From Diphasiastrum complanatum (Eukaryota > Streptophyta > Lycopodiopsida > Lycopodiales > Lycopodiaceae): a DNA stretch of 58,186 bases. Both the position numbers and the translations under genes were made by a program. This document shows, piece after piece, positions 42,990-54,993 of this stretch. Below the pieces are notes generated by a model that saw nothing but the letters and a program-made list of their open reading frames with translations, had not been told where the DNA came from and made no database searches. Where the stretch lies: NCBI GenBank assembly GCA_029204225.1, contig MU833304.1:1-58186 (forward strand), written 5' to 3'. Position 1 is the stretch's first letter. Each line of letters begins with the position of its first letter.

Positions 42990-44095
42990 TATCCACGTCT
43001 CAACAGTATCCTCCTATTGGGGAGTGCCAGTATCTTCCGAAAAATGTGCGACGGGCCATCAACGCTCAAAGTGATGCCATGCATCACCTCTACACTTCAA
43101 TCAATGAGTATCAGAATTGGTGCAACTTCTCGCAAGAGGAAAACATGCAACTAACAAAAACAAGGTACAAGAATGGCAAATTTATTCCACGGAATTAGAA
43201 CACGAGGTCGCTCAATTGAAAAACAAAGAAAAGAAACTCATGGCTGACCTCAAAGAGCTGCACTGAATAGACAAGGATGTATGCACGCTTACAACGCATG
43301 GATGATCTCATCAAGACCCTGGAAACATAGTTCGAAGGTGAAAGATGAAGCCACAGGAACTTGCATGCCGCTATGATGAGCAATATTCAATAGATTGATT
43401 TTAATCAATTCCAAGCACCACCAATCCTGGAGGGCACCGTAATACCTCTCGCTTCATATCAGAAGTTAACTCGGGTACTGATGGAAAACCAGATGCAAGA
43501 ACAACAATTGCAGCAGGCCACTATAGCCAATCAAACCACGCTCAATGCACAGATTGAGGAGCTAGAAGGATAGCTTACAATATTACGCCAGCAGTTACCA
43601 GAATTACATACAAAGCATGAAGAAACACGCGCCAACACAAACAACATAGACAATAGGATGCCAATAAATACCATAGACAACAAGATATAGAAAATGATGG
43701 TCTTGGACCTTCGCGCTACACAGGACATCAATGAGATAATCCAAGGTATCACTCGACAATGGTGGAACCTCAAAGCATGCAAGGGGGTACTACCACAAAC
43801 CACGAACTAAACATCTCAGCTAAAGAGCCTAACTCCACTGCCACTCAACCTGAGACCACTTATCAAGCCTCATTACCCAATGACACACCACTCTCACCAC
43901 CACATGACCAACCACCTCACCACCTCGACACTCACCCTTATTCACCCTCCACTGCTTATCTACTCCGCAAATACCCAACCCTCCCCTCTAAACTTTTCAC
44001 AACGATACCTAACCCTCCACCACCCACACTTACACAACTACATAGGTACGACACAAGATCACACAAAAGAATCCTAGCCAATAGATGTTAATGTC
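42990..44095 (+). pseudogene. Unassigned degraded coding region with coiled coil and Pro/Thr-rich tail
   Basis: The frame from 42965 reads NVRRAINAQSDAMHHLYTSI and WCNFSQEENMQL. After several stops a glutamine-rich coiled coil follows (MENQMQEQQLQQATIANQ, then QIEELEG and LRQQLPELHTKHEE, about 43480-43630). Then comes a proline/threonine/histidine-rich 110-residue ORF (43759-44091). A basic, coiled-coil then low-complexity layout would suit a Gag-like or structural protein, but I cannot name the family. At least five stops interrupt it. Confidence 0.35.
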
Positions 44096-44224
44096 AGAGG
44101 AGTTTAACAAAGCATATCCAAGCTGGGAGGACCAAGGCAGGTACACTCTTCCCGATTCACGATCTGTAAATCTCACAAGCAAAAAGTGTTAGCATTGGAG
44201 CCGCAACCTCAGTGGTGACATATT

Positions 44225-44773
44225 ATGATGTTGAAAAATGCACATGCTTTCGAGAGATATACCACGGCACCAACTTACATGCACGTCAATCCAACATATT
44301 ATCCCATAAGGAGCAGGGAAGAATTCGCACCAGAAAGGACTCCTAATAAAATCTATTGGCCAATTCTATCTAAAGAAGTCGAGACCGATGATCCAACAGT
44401 CGATTTTGTGGCCAATTGCAGCTACTTCTACCGGAGACATCATACAAATTCGGATCGCCATGGAAGGTACTTTGCAGATAACTGCGACCCAATATCATTC
44501 CTTTCTACTTTGAATTGTTTTTGGGATAGAGATCTACCGCCAATAGTCTTGAATCTAAATAAACACCTAGGCACACCCATGGATCATATCAATGTGGCAC
44601 GACTTTACTATTGGGCGGCAATCACCAACAAACTTCATGTTGACATGGTTGAATGTTGGTACAAGTACGGGTTTCTACAGAATATGCTTGAATACTATCG
44701 GCCACAACCATTTTTGGGCAAAATTCGATTCGAAAAAATGGAACAGATTGGCAGAGAAGTTCATAGAATCTAG
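44225..44773 (+). pseudogene. Unassigned 182-codon ORF, possibly a retroelement structural protein
   Basis: An open stretch with composition unlike chance ORFs. It contains FVANCSYFYRRHHTNSDRHG, CFWDRDLPPIVLNLNKHLG and INVARLYYWAAITNKLHVDM. It follows the coiled-coil region and precedes an LTR-like promoter. No conserved domain that I know matches. The overlap with ORFs in two other frames suggests that those are shadows. Confidence 0.4.
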
Positions 44774-44859
44774 GTCACCATTAATGCAGAGACCAGACAA
44801 GACAACATGCAGTGGCAATTGGCATGAGATTGCCAATAATCGATGGAGGGAATAATGTA

Positions 44860-45430
44860 GGCTGATATTCCAAGAAATATTTGAGCCATCTTGAAAAGGA
44901 TATGGACTTAAGCCTAGAACAAGCTTAGACAAGTTTAGGCCTTTACGCCATGTTGTAACGACTTAAGGTTATTTAGTTATAAGCCTAAGTATAGAACATT
45001 GGAACTTAAGCTAGTCTAAATAGATTCAACTTAAGTTAGTTCAGTTGTTTATGGTCCATTGGGGTTTTGTCCCATGGCACCGATTTAATTAAAAGTTAAT
45101 TTAAGCCTATGTGGCCTACTTCTCCCATAGTGCCTTTTTGTAAGTGACCACCACTCCAAGTATATATAGGAGTGGAAGGGTCCATTTTGAGAGAAGAACC
45201 TCATTTGCATAATAGAGCTTTATCTTCTTCCATCGAGAGTTCTCCTTTGTGATGATCTTATGGTTGTTACACTGTGTGTATTATAATTTCTCCTATTGAA
45301 CCAAGTTAATTAGTTTTATTTTATTGTTGGCCTTTCACAAGTAGGTTAAGCCTTTGTGAAGTTGGATTTTAGGTCAAACTGTTATTTTGGGTTTAGTTGC
45401 TAAGTAGAGAAAAGAGAGAAGTGCGGATCT
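44860..45430 (+). mobile_element. LTR-like promoter block
   Basis: TATATATAGGAGTGGAAGGG (about 45162) sits in a promoter-like context, followed by a pyrimidine-rich leader and TTGTGATGATCTTATGGTTG. The position between a structural-type ORF and a gag remnant suits an LTR, but neither end nor a second copy is seen. Confidence 0.4.
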
Positions 45431-45489
45431 TACCCTCAGAATACTCACCCTATGCTTGTATTGCCTTCTTAACATCCATATTCATGCTA

Positions 45490-45770
45490 GCAGGAAGAAG
45501 CCTTAGCATCGACTAGATGGGAGATAGCCATAGTCCTGCTAGAAGGAGCCTTGGCCGGAAATAGATGCTAAAGAGCTAACATAAATCAAGAAGCAAGGCA
45601 ACTTAGATCAAGGTGAGGCATCTTCTTTTGGTAGTAGGAAGAAGGATGAATCAAAGCTTAAGTGTTTCTATTGTGGCATTAAAGGGCACTTTGCTAATGA
45701 TTGTTTTAAGAGGAAAAGAGATCAAGGAGAGAAGCAAGGCAAGAGTCACTCTAGATGATGATGATGATGA
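45490..45770 (+). pseudogene. Copia gag remnant with zinc knuckle
   Basis: Translation around 45660-45706 gives CFYCGIKGHFANDC, a perfect C-X2-C-X4-H-X4-C nucleocapsid knuckle, followed by the basic KRKRDQGEKQGKS. Only the knuckle region is preserved. Confidence 0.75.
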
Positions 45771-45779
45771 ACCAAGATG

Positions 45780-46250
45780 CATGTGATTTTTCTATGATGT
45801 CTTCAAACTTGTCGTCTAGTGAAGGTGATCATTAGAGAAACTAAGAGCCCAACGAGGGCCTCTGAAGAAGATGTCTTTTATTTTATTTTTTTCATTTTCG
45901 TAGCCATGTGGACCAATAGAAACCTTGATATCAGGCTTCTATGTAACGTAGCTTTTCCTAGATATAAATAAAATAAAAAATTTATATAAATGTTTCGTCG
46001 GACAACATGTGGAAATGCTATTGGATGTTGAGGCCTGCCCTTCCAGCTCTTCACTGCCCGAAAAGGCCCAAAAATATTGAAAATGAATATGACAGATGGT
46101 TGGATTGAGAATATCGTTGTAGCATTAATGTAATTGCATTGTCAAATCATGATTTATAGGGTTAGTGCCCAATACTTCAATGTTTCAAATTTATACTTAC
46201 ACATATTTTCAGATTCATGGCTTTTTGCCTAGACATAATCTCAAATTCAT
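45780..46250. other. No supported gene
   Basis: AT-rich sequence; nothing recognised. Confidence 0.4.
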
Positions 46251-46287
46251 AGTTCAGTGTTTCCAAATTTTGGCCTGCACATAACGA

Positions 46288-47412
46288 ATGGTGCCATCAA
46301 GGAAGCCGTGCTCCTCAATTGACTCTGTGCTTCTCTTCAATGAGAAAGATGACAACGGATTATGGGTGCCAAGAAAATATTCAAAAAACTCTTGGGCTAT
46401 GATGCATCCATCATCAAAAGAAACATTTCGAAAAAGCAAAAGGACAAAACTATCATTTCGATCTTATTGGAAGACCAGAATTTTGGATTTCAGAACATCA
46501 TCAGGAGAAAAATCTATTTTTGAAATTTTAGTCCAACATGTATATATGCATTCAGAGATGAATGTGCAAGGATTCAACTGTCAAGATCACAAAAAAAACA
46601 GCTGTGAGTATTAATATATTACAATACTTTGATTTTTTTGTCATTCCTTATCATCTATTACTAAACCTGCCAATCTGATCATTTTTCTCTTGCAGATTTA
46701 TATCCATCCAATATAAATGAACGGAAGCCAAGTGAATCTTTTGCAGGTGTGTTAGATATAGTACACACTGATATTGGACATCTACAATATAGAGGTAGAA
46801 ATGCAAAAGATCTTGCTGATTGTGGAATCTTTTTTTATGAATCAATGTACATTCCTAATAATTTTTTTTTTGGGGCAAATACTCCCAATTCCATTACCTA
46901 GTTTTGAAAGTGATGAAGGGGTTGCTCCAGATGTTGCAATATCATAATCATTTCGTAAGTTATATAATGATATAAAAAATGCATTAAAGATAAGCACGAG
47001 TTTAAAAACAGTCCGAATAAGTTAGTTTATTTTTTTGAATATATTTGTAGATTTCTTTTCAAGTGTCAATGTATACGAAACCCCAACAATGTTTGTATGC
47101 AAAATTTTATCAGATACTTTATTATCTGAACCTATAGATGAAGGCTGAGACAAAAAATCATTTGGAGAAATATAATGCAGAATTAAAATGCCTTCCATGT
47201 GTTTTTGCTATCAAATAGAAATGTTGAGCTTATGCTTCCATTATCAAATATGGAAAAAAAGTAGGAATAAATGGGTGCCACTCGATCAAGACTTAGAAGC
47301 CAGTGGACATTCTAAGCGAAAAAATATTGAAATAATATACAATGATGCACTTTTGACATGTGTTGAGGTGGAAGAAATACATCAGGTGGGAACTATTGCT
47401 CCTACAAGATGA
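46288..47412 (+). pseudogene. Remains of an unidentified multi-exon plant gene
   Basis: Three pieces look like exons of one gene. 46288-46605 reads LLFNEKDDNGLWVPRKYSKN and SYWKTRILDFRTSSGEKSIF. 46696-46860 lies behind a CTCTTGCAG acceptor and reads LYPSNINERKPSESF. 47250-47410 reads NKWVPLDQDLEASGHSKR and NDALLTCVEVEE. The wording WVPLDQDLEASG has the feel of plant GHKL-ATPase/SMC-hinge chromatin proteins, but that is an impression only. Stops between and within pieces indicate a pseudogene. Confidence 0.35.
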
Positions 47413-47720
47413 TATGCTTTCAAACTTCAGATTGATTTCAAATGGTAAACTCATAAGTAATTGTAAACACTCTATTCTTTATATATAATTTCTTTCAAAA
47501 ATTGCTGAAAATACATGTCCATCATCGTTACTCAAGACTAAAGCAAGAATCTTGTTTTTTAATCGAATCTAGAAAAATTGAAATCCAGTATTGTACTCTG
47601 GACACAACTTGATTGTAAGAATCTATTTTGATATCAATAAAAATCTCATAAATGGATTGTTTACATGTAAGATTGTATATCCTTTTTCGGATGGTAATAT
47701 ATACACGTTTACAATTGAAA
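47413..47720. other. No supported gene
   Basis: AT-rich; short overlapping ORFs at 47591-47848 are antisense to the better ORF at 47723-47965. Confidence 0.4.
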
Positions 47721-47722
47721 TT

Positions 47723-47998
47723 CTATTCAATAAGTTTATCTTTATATTCCATATCAGTATCAGGAGTTGTCAAGACAACAATCTCATGTCTTGTAATTTC
47801 ACCTTCCTCTATATTAGGAAAGACTTCTATGCCTCTTTGATCGTATAAGATAAGATTTGCATTTGGAACAACCTGAAAGGCTGTTAGGGCAAGAGCAACA
47901 TTCTTTACAGCGCCCTCAAGCTCAGGCACAAAACTTACGCCATCCTGTATAAACGTTTTGATCACATTGTCAGGATTGTATGGCTCAAGAGTGAACTG
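47723..47998 (-). pseudogene. Downstream exon-like ORF of a minus-strand remnant
   Basis: The minus strand reads LEPYNPDNVIKTFIQDGVSF, then LILYDQRGIEVFPNIEEGE and EIVVLTTPDTDMEYK. The clear acidic/hydrophobic alternation looks protein-coding. It may belong with 48262-48885 on the same strand, separated by a presumed intron at about 48000-48260. The family is not recognised. Confidence 0.4.
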
Positions 47999-48261
47999 TC
48001 ATCACAAACCAGATGAATGAGTAAATAACTAACAATCACACTAACGAAATAAGAATTAGAATGAAAAGAACAACAATGAGCAAAATTTTATCTTTTCAAT
48101 ATCTACATCGACTTGTGGATTGTACCACTCAAAAAAGAGCTTTGTATTGTAAAAGACGAACCAAGCACACTAAAAGCATCCTTTTGTTGTATAGACTGCA
48201 GATATTGAATGAAAATTAATAATATTATGACATACAATTTATTCATGCTATGACGATAGAT

Positions 48262-48885
48262 TTAAAAAAGAGAGAGAGATGCATAACATGTTGGCTTTCG
48301 GAGTTGACCACTCATTGTTGATCTCTGCAATGAGTTGTAATCAACTACTGCCTTGGCCTTGCCTCTGTCATTGTTCTCCGTAGGAGTCTTCATGAAAGCA
48401 CATTTGACTTGTGAATCATAAGGCTTACAAGTTGTGAGTTTAGTTGGTATCACAACGTTTAAGAATCGTTGAATCGCTTGTTGGACAATTTATGGTAGTT
48501 TCATCATAAGATCAGTTGTCACTTGTTGCTTGATTGTCTCTACCAGTTTCGTCATGTCTGAAGGTACTTCAATTCTTTTGACGAATGTTTTGTCACATTT
48601 GGCGACCTTTGCAATATCCTTCGATTCAGCAACCGTTTCAAAGCCTGGTGGAATTATGATCTTGCCTTGTAGCACTGGGTGACTAGATTTGCCTTTTGGC
48701 GACTCACATGCATTGCAAAGATGGATTCTACCATAATCGATTGTAGCTGCGATGGACAATCTAGGTAAGGATGTCCAATGCCACAATTTGAACATAATTT
48801 CATGAAGGCTGTTGGGTTACCTTGGTGTGGGCATCCTAATTTGTGATGTCTTCCGCCACATCCATAACATCATATCATTGGCAAA
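48262..48885 (-). pseudogene. Double zinc-knuckle coding remnant
   Basis: On the minus strand two Cys/His knuckles follow one another: CYGCGGRHHKLGCP (about 48835-48875) and CSNCGIGHPYLDCP (about 48765-48805). The second has the same spacing as the remnant at 18.4 kb. A frame change leads into a 101-residue ORF (48490-48795) with KIIIPPGFETVAESKDIAK and SDMTKLVETIKQQVT. The knuckles point to a nucleic-acid-binding or gag-like protein. Confidence 0.45.
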
Positions 48886-48889
48886 ATGG

Positions 48890-49430
48890 CATCACCTAGG
48901 TCCTTCCACATAATATAGTGGAGAATTGTTGTGGGTTTCGGCTCCTATAGATCTTGGCGATGCACATGGTGAATGCACAATTGACGCCAATCTTTCACCC
49001 ATTATCTTCAAAATGGATCTGTCTCTTGAAGATGAACTGCTTGGGTGTGCCAACTGCCCAACTTTTTATTTTTCTCTCTCCTACATGGCATTTCTTATAG
49101 GGCCCTCTTTGGGCCCATATCTTTTTTAATGATTGATCCATGGTGGATTGGTAGTGGAGGTGGCTCTCACATGACAAGTCACGAGGAGCATTTTTCAACT
49201 TATTGACCTATGAAGGTGAGAAGAAGGCCATCTACATGGCCAATGATGGTGAATGTGCCATAAAAGGCATTGGTTTTATTCTTATTTTTTCTTTCTAAAA
49301 ATAGAAATGTCAATTTAAAAATTGTTTTGTTCATACCTTTCATAACTAAAAATCTTCTTAGTGTGAGTCAAATGGTTGACAAGGGTCTAGAAGTGGAGTT
49401 TGTTGGCAATAAATAAAAAAGGAACCTCGA
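48890..49430. other. No supported gene
   Basis: Nothing recognised. It leads into Copia E. Confidence 0.35.
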
Positions 49431-50143
49431 TCGCAAGAGGGGAAAGGCAAGGCAAATTGTACAAACTTGATGCTCATGTTGTTGCTAAGCAAGATGGATT
49501 TGTGCAAGGGAGCAATTAGCACGTCAAAAGGCACGACATAAGAGATTGGGGCATCTCAACTTCAAGGCATTGGAGATGATGGCAAAAAAGGAAGTGGTTT
49601 TTGGTCTTTCTAAATCTCTTACTAGCATCAATCATGTTTGTGAACATTGTGCTTTATCAAATTCACATAGGCTACCTTACAATAGATCTACCTCAAGATC
49701 TAATAAGCCTTTTCAACTAGTACATTTGAACATTCATAGCTAGTACAAATAGCAATGGAGGAGCTAATATGTACGTCACTTTCATTGATGACTTTAGTAG
49801 ATGTACTTGGATTTATCTTATAAAAAACAAATATGAGATGTTTGAGTGTTTGTAAAGTTCAAGAATGCAAAGGAATATCAAATGCTTGAGGTCGAATGAT
49901 GGTGGTGAGTACATATCATCCAAATTAAAAGATTTTTGTGATGCACATAGGATCAAGATGGAACTATCAAGCCCAAGAACTCCACAACAAAATGGAGTGG
50001 TCGAGAGAAAGAATCGAACCTTGTGTGAAGGAGCCAAACCCATGAGGCTAAGTGACAATCGTCCTAAATCCTTTTGGGGTGAAGGTTTGATGTGTGCAAA
50101 TTATCTTTATAGTGGGTGGCCAAGTGCACCATTGGATGGTAAG
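49431..50143 (+). mobile_element. Copia E pre-integrase and integrase, interrupted by an LTR
   Basis: Pre-integrase starts near 49450 (KLYKLDAHVVAKQDGF by frame) and continues LGHLNFKALEMMAKKEVVFG and CEHCALSNSHR. The integrase core has HLNIHS (the catalytic HSD region damaged), a DGGEYISSKL segment and SPRTPQQNGVVERKNRTLCEG. It ends within the tail at 50143, where the LARD LTR begins. It is related to fragment G at 57965-58186 and to F. Confidence 0.85.
49865..50143 (+). pseudogene. Copia E integrase core
   Basis: The open frame holds the second catalytic aspartate in RSNDGGEYISS (Asp shifted to Asn-Asp) and the glutamate in QQNGVVERKNRTL, then KSFWGEGLMCANYLYS. After 50143 the frame runs into the LTR and is meaningless. 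Confidence 0.8.
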
Positions 50144-50610
50144 TGTAAAGACCCAAAAGGGATAACCTCTAAGATGAGGATAGGAGAACAAAATAGGAGA
50201 GACTATGGAGCCAAACCGCCCAACTAATCCTAGATCAAAACTGGATCTAGCCCCCAAGCCATGCCATGTGAAGCAAGAGGAGAAGAGAGAACCTCCAATA
50301 TGTCGACGGGAGAATCCCTACCTCATTATATAGAGAATAGAGTCCTGTGCATGAAACCATGCAACCCCCATGCAGGTCAACTATAAATAGGTCTCATCTC
50401 TTCATGCAGTCCTCCTGCCTATATTTGTCACACAGACATACAATGCTCCAAATGTCTCAATTAGAGTGTCTGGGTCCTCTCAAGGTAATTAGTCACAAAC
50501 ATGCCTTGACATGGAATCAAATCACGGTGTGACCAATAATCTCAAACATTGGAGGGCCAGTCTACCATATTAGGACTATTCTAGGTCCTTAACCGAATAT
50601 GGCCATAACA
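50144..50610 (-). mobile_element. LARD-like LTR, copy 2, 467 bp
   Basis: The minus-strand start TGTTATGGCCATATTCGGTT is at 50610 and the end GGGTCTTTACA at 50144. It is the best-preserved copy and lacks the 110-bp internal duplication seen at 18.1 kb. The TATTTATAGTTGACC box is shared with copy 1. It inserts into Copia E integrase. Confidence 0.85.
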
Positions 50611-51860
50611 TTCTTCCCTCCTTAAACTGCTTCTATCCTTAGAAGCTCCTCAAGACAGGAAAGAATTACAGGAATAGTTTCTTTAACTTTCAATATTAAT
50701 TGAGAAAATCGTTATCCTTAGTCTGACTTTCACATCAAACAAGTACTCAGAGATAAACCAGTTTTCAATCGTTAATCTCTGTTCTGGAATACAAACTCTG
50801 GTTTGAAAAGTACACTAAGAGATACATTTTCTCAACTGAGTTACACTCACCTTCAGGTAAAACACTTACATGAACTATCTGAGTGAAATATTACCTAAAT
50901 TAGGAGATTAAAGTTAAAGAAAAAATAATGATTACAGTCTGAAATTATCCACAAACTCTGACATATAATTCATCAAAAACTTCCAAGTACAACTATCCTT
51001 AGAATTCATCTCTAAGATATAATAATTCATTGAACTAGAATTGCTAGGAGAATCATTAAGATATAGAATGATTAAAACTCAAATCTAAGCATCCCAGATA
51101 CTCTTTTGAGTTAAATGCTCCTAAATAGACTTGTCTGTCTCTCATGATAACTGGAGATCCAATCAAATGAAGAACTGTACTCAAGCATCTGCAGACCATA
51201 AACTGTAGCAGAATAGCATCCACTAGATAAATAAGATAATGTCTGTGATATCCATAGGTTCTCAATTAAAATACTGGAGTAGAAAGATTCAGAACACTGA
51301 TCTGAATTCTTACTCAAATAATAGATCAAGAATTGATCATCACACTTAATAATCATTACAATTTCGAATAATCCTCTGACAATAATTGAGTATCTATTTA
51401 TGATTCGTCAATCATAAATATTTAGATTCGTATGATTCATCAATCATAATTTTCTGGAACTCAAAATTATACTTAATCATTTACACAATAATGTAGTATA
51501 TGTCCAACATAACTCAGAAAAAATAAGAGTCATTCCAAAATCTTTCTATCAAGAAAATACTGAATTTAGAAATACTTCCAAAACATGATTCTTTAACTGA
51601 AGTGCAAGAATCAAGTTAAAGACTGAACGCATACCAAAATGACAGTCATCTTCAACTACAAAAAACTTTAGATTACAATCCATAATCACATCTAGATACC
51701 CAAAGTCCTGCTGAAAATCAATTCAATTATTATTCTTGGATTTATTATGATTCGTTATCCAATTGAGCGCTCTCTGGGATACAATCACTAATGAGCTGAG
51801 TCTATTCCTTAACTAAGAAATACTCTATCCCAAGAATACTGTATATCCAATGCACATAAT
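50611..51860 (-). mobile_element. LARD-like internal region, copy 2
   Basis: The polypurine tract (minus AAGGAGGGAAGAA, 50611-50623) adjoins the LTR. The internal part mirrors 16200-17497, with ATGATTGACGAATCATAA-like pairs at about 51397-51445. There are no ORFs. The element is therefore non-autonomous. The far end is not resolved. Confidence 0.7.
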
Positions 51861-53095
51861 GGAGCAGATGGTAGGACCTTCTTCCAGGCTCAAAAACAGA
51901 AAAATTTCAGCCACTAAAAATGTGTCAAAAACACATTTGTCTTCAAGGTACATGGGTGCCCTCCTCCAAGAAGAAAATCTGAAATTTGAAGCATGTAATA
52001 TGATTTCAATCACGTTGAGCATGGGCGTCCTACTGCTGTAATCAAGACTATTCATTAACACAAAGTATTCTCAAAGAGAAGAGAGAGATGGTTAGATGAC
52101 CCTCTTGTAGAAACTTGTGGACAGCCAATATAATCAGTAGATTGCTTAACAAAAGTGTGTCTCATACAAATGAATGGCTACATATAAGTAGTCCAAGATG
52201 ACTATCTACCTTCATGACTGTTGGTTGTCCAATAACTTGACTAATGGCTATCTAGCTACCATAAGTTACATAAAATAATCAAGTACCCCAAATAACAAGT
52301 TAGGTACTTAGTTCACATGTATAGGCCCCTAGTAAACCCACGAGTCCCTACAAGTTAGTTTCATACTAACTTGGGCCTAAAATATAAATGACCATGGTTA
52401 CACAGATCTCGACCTTTTGGGTCATAGTAACCTATGGCTTCTACATCATTTACATTTATTATTCTAACAAATCATTTATTAGTTAACTCATAAATCTTCC
52501 ATAGAAAGATCCGTTAACTCTGCAAGTATCTGTCAAAACAATACTTGATCAGCATCCAGGAAAACTAAAATTCAGAAGTGAAGGACCTTATTTATCAATA
52601 AAATCTTTCCTAATGCAGCAATCCAACTGCAAACACTTGACGGAGTACTCCTAGACACTATCGTCAATGGTGGTCGTCTACGATGGTACTACGGGGAGTT
52701 GTTTTTTGTTGACCCAATATAACTCCATACTTCTTGTATATATTTATGTCTCATTTTTTTTTCTGGTCTTTATTAGTGTTATTTTTTATTGTTATTTTTT
52801 GTATCTTCTTTTGTTTATGCTTTTGATTGCCTCTATTAGTCTTTATTGTATCTTATTCCACATAATGTTTTAATCTCATTCATATCTATTCACAGAGAGT
52901 GTTATAGGTCAACAACTGATGGTCTAGCTCACATGGATAGGTTCTATACCATTTTAGATCCAGTTCACTGTTGCATAGTATGTTATCTTAGATCTTTAGT
53001 TTATTCTACTGACAACTTCTATTTTTAGACACTATCAAAATCTACTTCATAAAGTTCTACAACACCATTACTGAGATGCAGTACTCAAAAGACAT
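51861..53095. other. Unassigned, possibly continuing LARD interior
   Basis: Homology to copy 1 becomes too weak to follow by eye. There are no genes. Confidence 0.35.
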
Positions 53096-53310
53096 TGGTC
53101 ACCATCTCGACCGCATCATTTGGTCACCATCTCGACCGCGTCATTTGGTCACCATCTCGACCGCGCCAGTTGGTCACCATCTCAACCGCACCAGTTGGTC
53201 ACCATCTCGACCGCGTCATTTGATCACCATCTCGACCGCGCCAGTTGTCACCATCTCAACTTCGTCACTTGCTCAGCCTCTCGACCGAGCCAGTTCGTCA
53301 GCACCTCAAC
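53096..53310. repeat. 25-bp minisatellite, about 8-9 units
   Basis: The unit TGGTCACCATCTCGACCGCG TCATT is repeated with period 25. Early units differ only at TCATT/CCAGT and C/T positions; later units decay (CTCAGCCTCTCGACCG). Two interleaved unit types (CATT- and CAGT-ending) alternate. The overlapping ORFs are repeat translations. Confidence 0.95.
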
Positions 53311-53489
53311 TGGGCCCTCACTTCAACATCTCAACTGTTAAAATTATAGCAAATAAGGATCCTAAAACACCTGAAATGATGAGGGAAACAATAGATTATG
53401 ATCTCATAAAATTAGCACAACTTGAACCATCAAAATCCATCAAGAATCCATGCTTGAACCTCACTAAATGGCCCAAATCCTTGAAGAAG

Positions 53490-54026
53490 CCTTCACACGT
53501 GTGAAAGTACGGCCTCCCATAGTCTGAGTACTATACACCAGACCTACATTCAATCCTATAATCATTAGGAATCACAAGAACTCAAACAATTATAAACATA
53601 GAGAGCAATTGCACCATTATGAGAGAAAAATCATGAAATTGCTTGATTTATTTTGGTGAGATATCATCACCTATATATACATGATCCATCACGATTTTGG
53701 GCAGGTATGAGTAGCCCTAAACCTATCCCTAATTCTAATTTTGGTGGATCTTTCATCCCGACCAATTTAGGGTTGGAATCTTGGAGATCCCTCAACAATG
53801 CAAAAATTACCAAAAATAGCTCCTACTTTTTCTCTCTTGTATCTAAGCATGATTTGGACTCATTCCAAAGGTTCTATCACTTAGGTCTACTAGGTCTACT
53901 TGAGAACATCCTTATGAATGGAATCTTATGCTATTTGGCACGTGTGACAAGCCACATCATGACCATCTAACTATTTACAAGTCATATGACCAAAACTAGT
54001 CAAGCTAGAATTGTGAATTTTTAACA
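53490..54026 (-). mobile_element. 3' LTR of Copia F
   Basis: On the minus strand TGTTAAAAATTCACAATTC starts at 54026, after a purine tract GTGAGGAGGAG. A TATATATAG box is at about 53673. A CACACGTGTGAA palindrome near the far end is shared with the related LTR at 24.7-25.2 kb. The CA end was not fixed. Confidence 0.65.
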
Positions 54027-54040
54027 CTCCTCCTCACTAT

Positions 54041-54640
54041 CTAGCTTGGTTCAATCATTGCTTTACTAATCACTCCAAGTGATGATCTGAACTTCATAAA
54101 AGGTGTCTTTTGAAGTGGTTTAGTAAGTAAATCAGCTACACATTCATTGCTTGGAACATGCTCCAAAGCAATCTCTTTGGCTTGCACCATTTCTCTCACA
54201 AAGTGATGGCATATCTCAATGTGCTTAGATCTTGCGTGGAAGATTGGGTTAGATGTAAGGTGTTGGGATAATATATTGTCATTGTAGATGATTGGTGCCT
54301 CCTCTGAATCCATGATCTTTAGCTCCACCAATAATCTCTTGATCCAAAGTACCTCCTTTGTAGTCAAAGCTTTGTACTCGGCCTCAGTTGAAGATAGAGA
54401 TATAGTTTCTTGCTTTTTGGAAAGCTATGAAACCACACATTCTCCTATAAAAGTTGAATAGTCACTTGTTGATTTCCTATCCCTCTTGTCTCCTGCAAAA
54501 TCTGAATCACTAAATGCATGAAGGTTAATCACATATCCTCTATATAGAATCCCAAAATCCAATGTACCCGAGATGTATCTTAAAATCCTTTTAGCCTTTT
54601 TCCAATGGATATTCAATGGCTTTTGCATGGATTGGCTCAA
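54041..54640 (-). pseudogene. Copia F RT end and RNase H
   Basis: 54425-54640 reads RILRYISGTLDFGILYRG and FSDSDFAGDKRDRKSTSDYS, the RNase H start with its acidic residues. After a frame break 54041-54367 reads TTKEVLWIKRLLVEL, IIYNDNILSQHLTSNP, HARSKHIEICHHFVRE and ADLLTKPLQKTPF. It ends close to the polypurine tract of the LTR, as expected. At least one frameshift separates the two parts. Confidence 0.85.
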
Positions 54641-54993
54641 CCTACATACACTAAAGCTAGGATCTGGTCTAGTTATAGTGATTCACATTAAGGAGCCTAT
54701 AATTTGCCCAAACAAAGTGATGTCCATGACGGATCTTTCATCATCTTCATTTGGCACTTTTACATCTTGCTCCATTGGTGTGTCAACACTTTTGCATACT
54801 TCCATCTTAAACTTCTTCAAAAGACTTTGAGCATAGTTTACTTGACTTATAAAGATAAAATCAGATTCTCTAAGTACCTCTATGCCTAAGATGAAGTGAA
54901 GACACCCTAGATCTACCGTCTTGAACTCTAAGGATAGATCTATCTTGATTTTTTCAATACCATCAACACTATTTCCACTAATGATGATGTCAT

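Noticed and set aside
53076-53504. 142-aa ORF rich in His/Leu/Asp repeats
   Set aside because: Translation of the 25-bp minisatellite running on into unrelated sequence.
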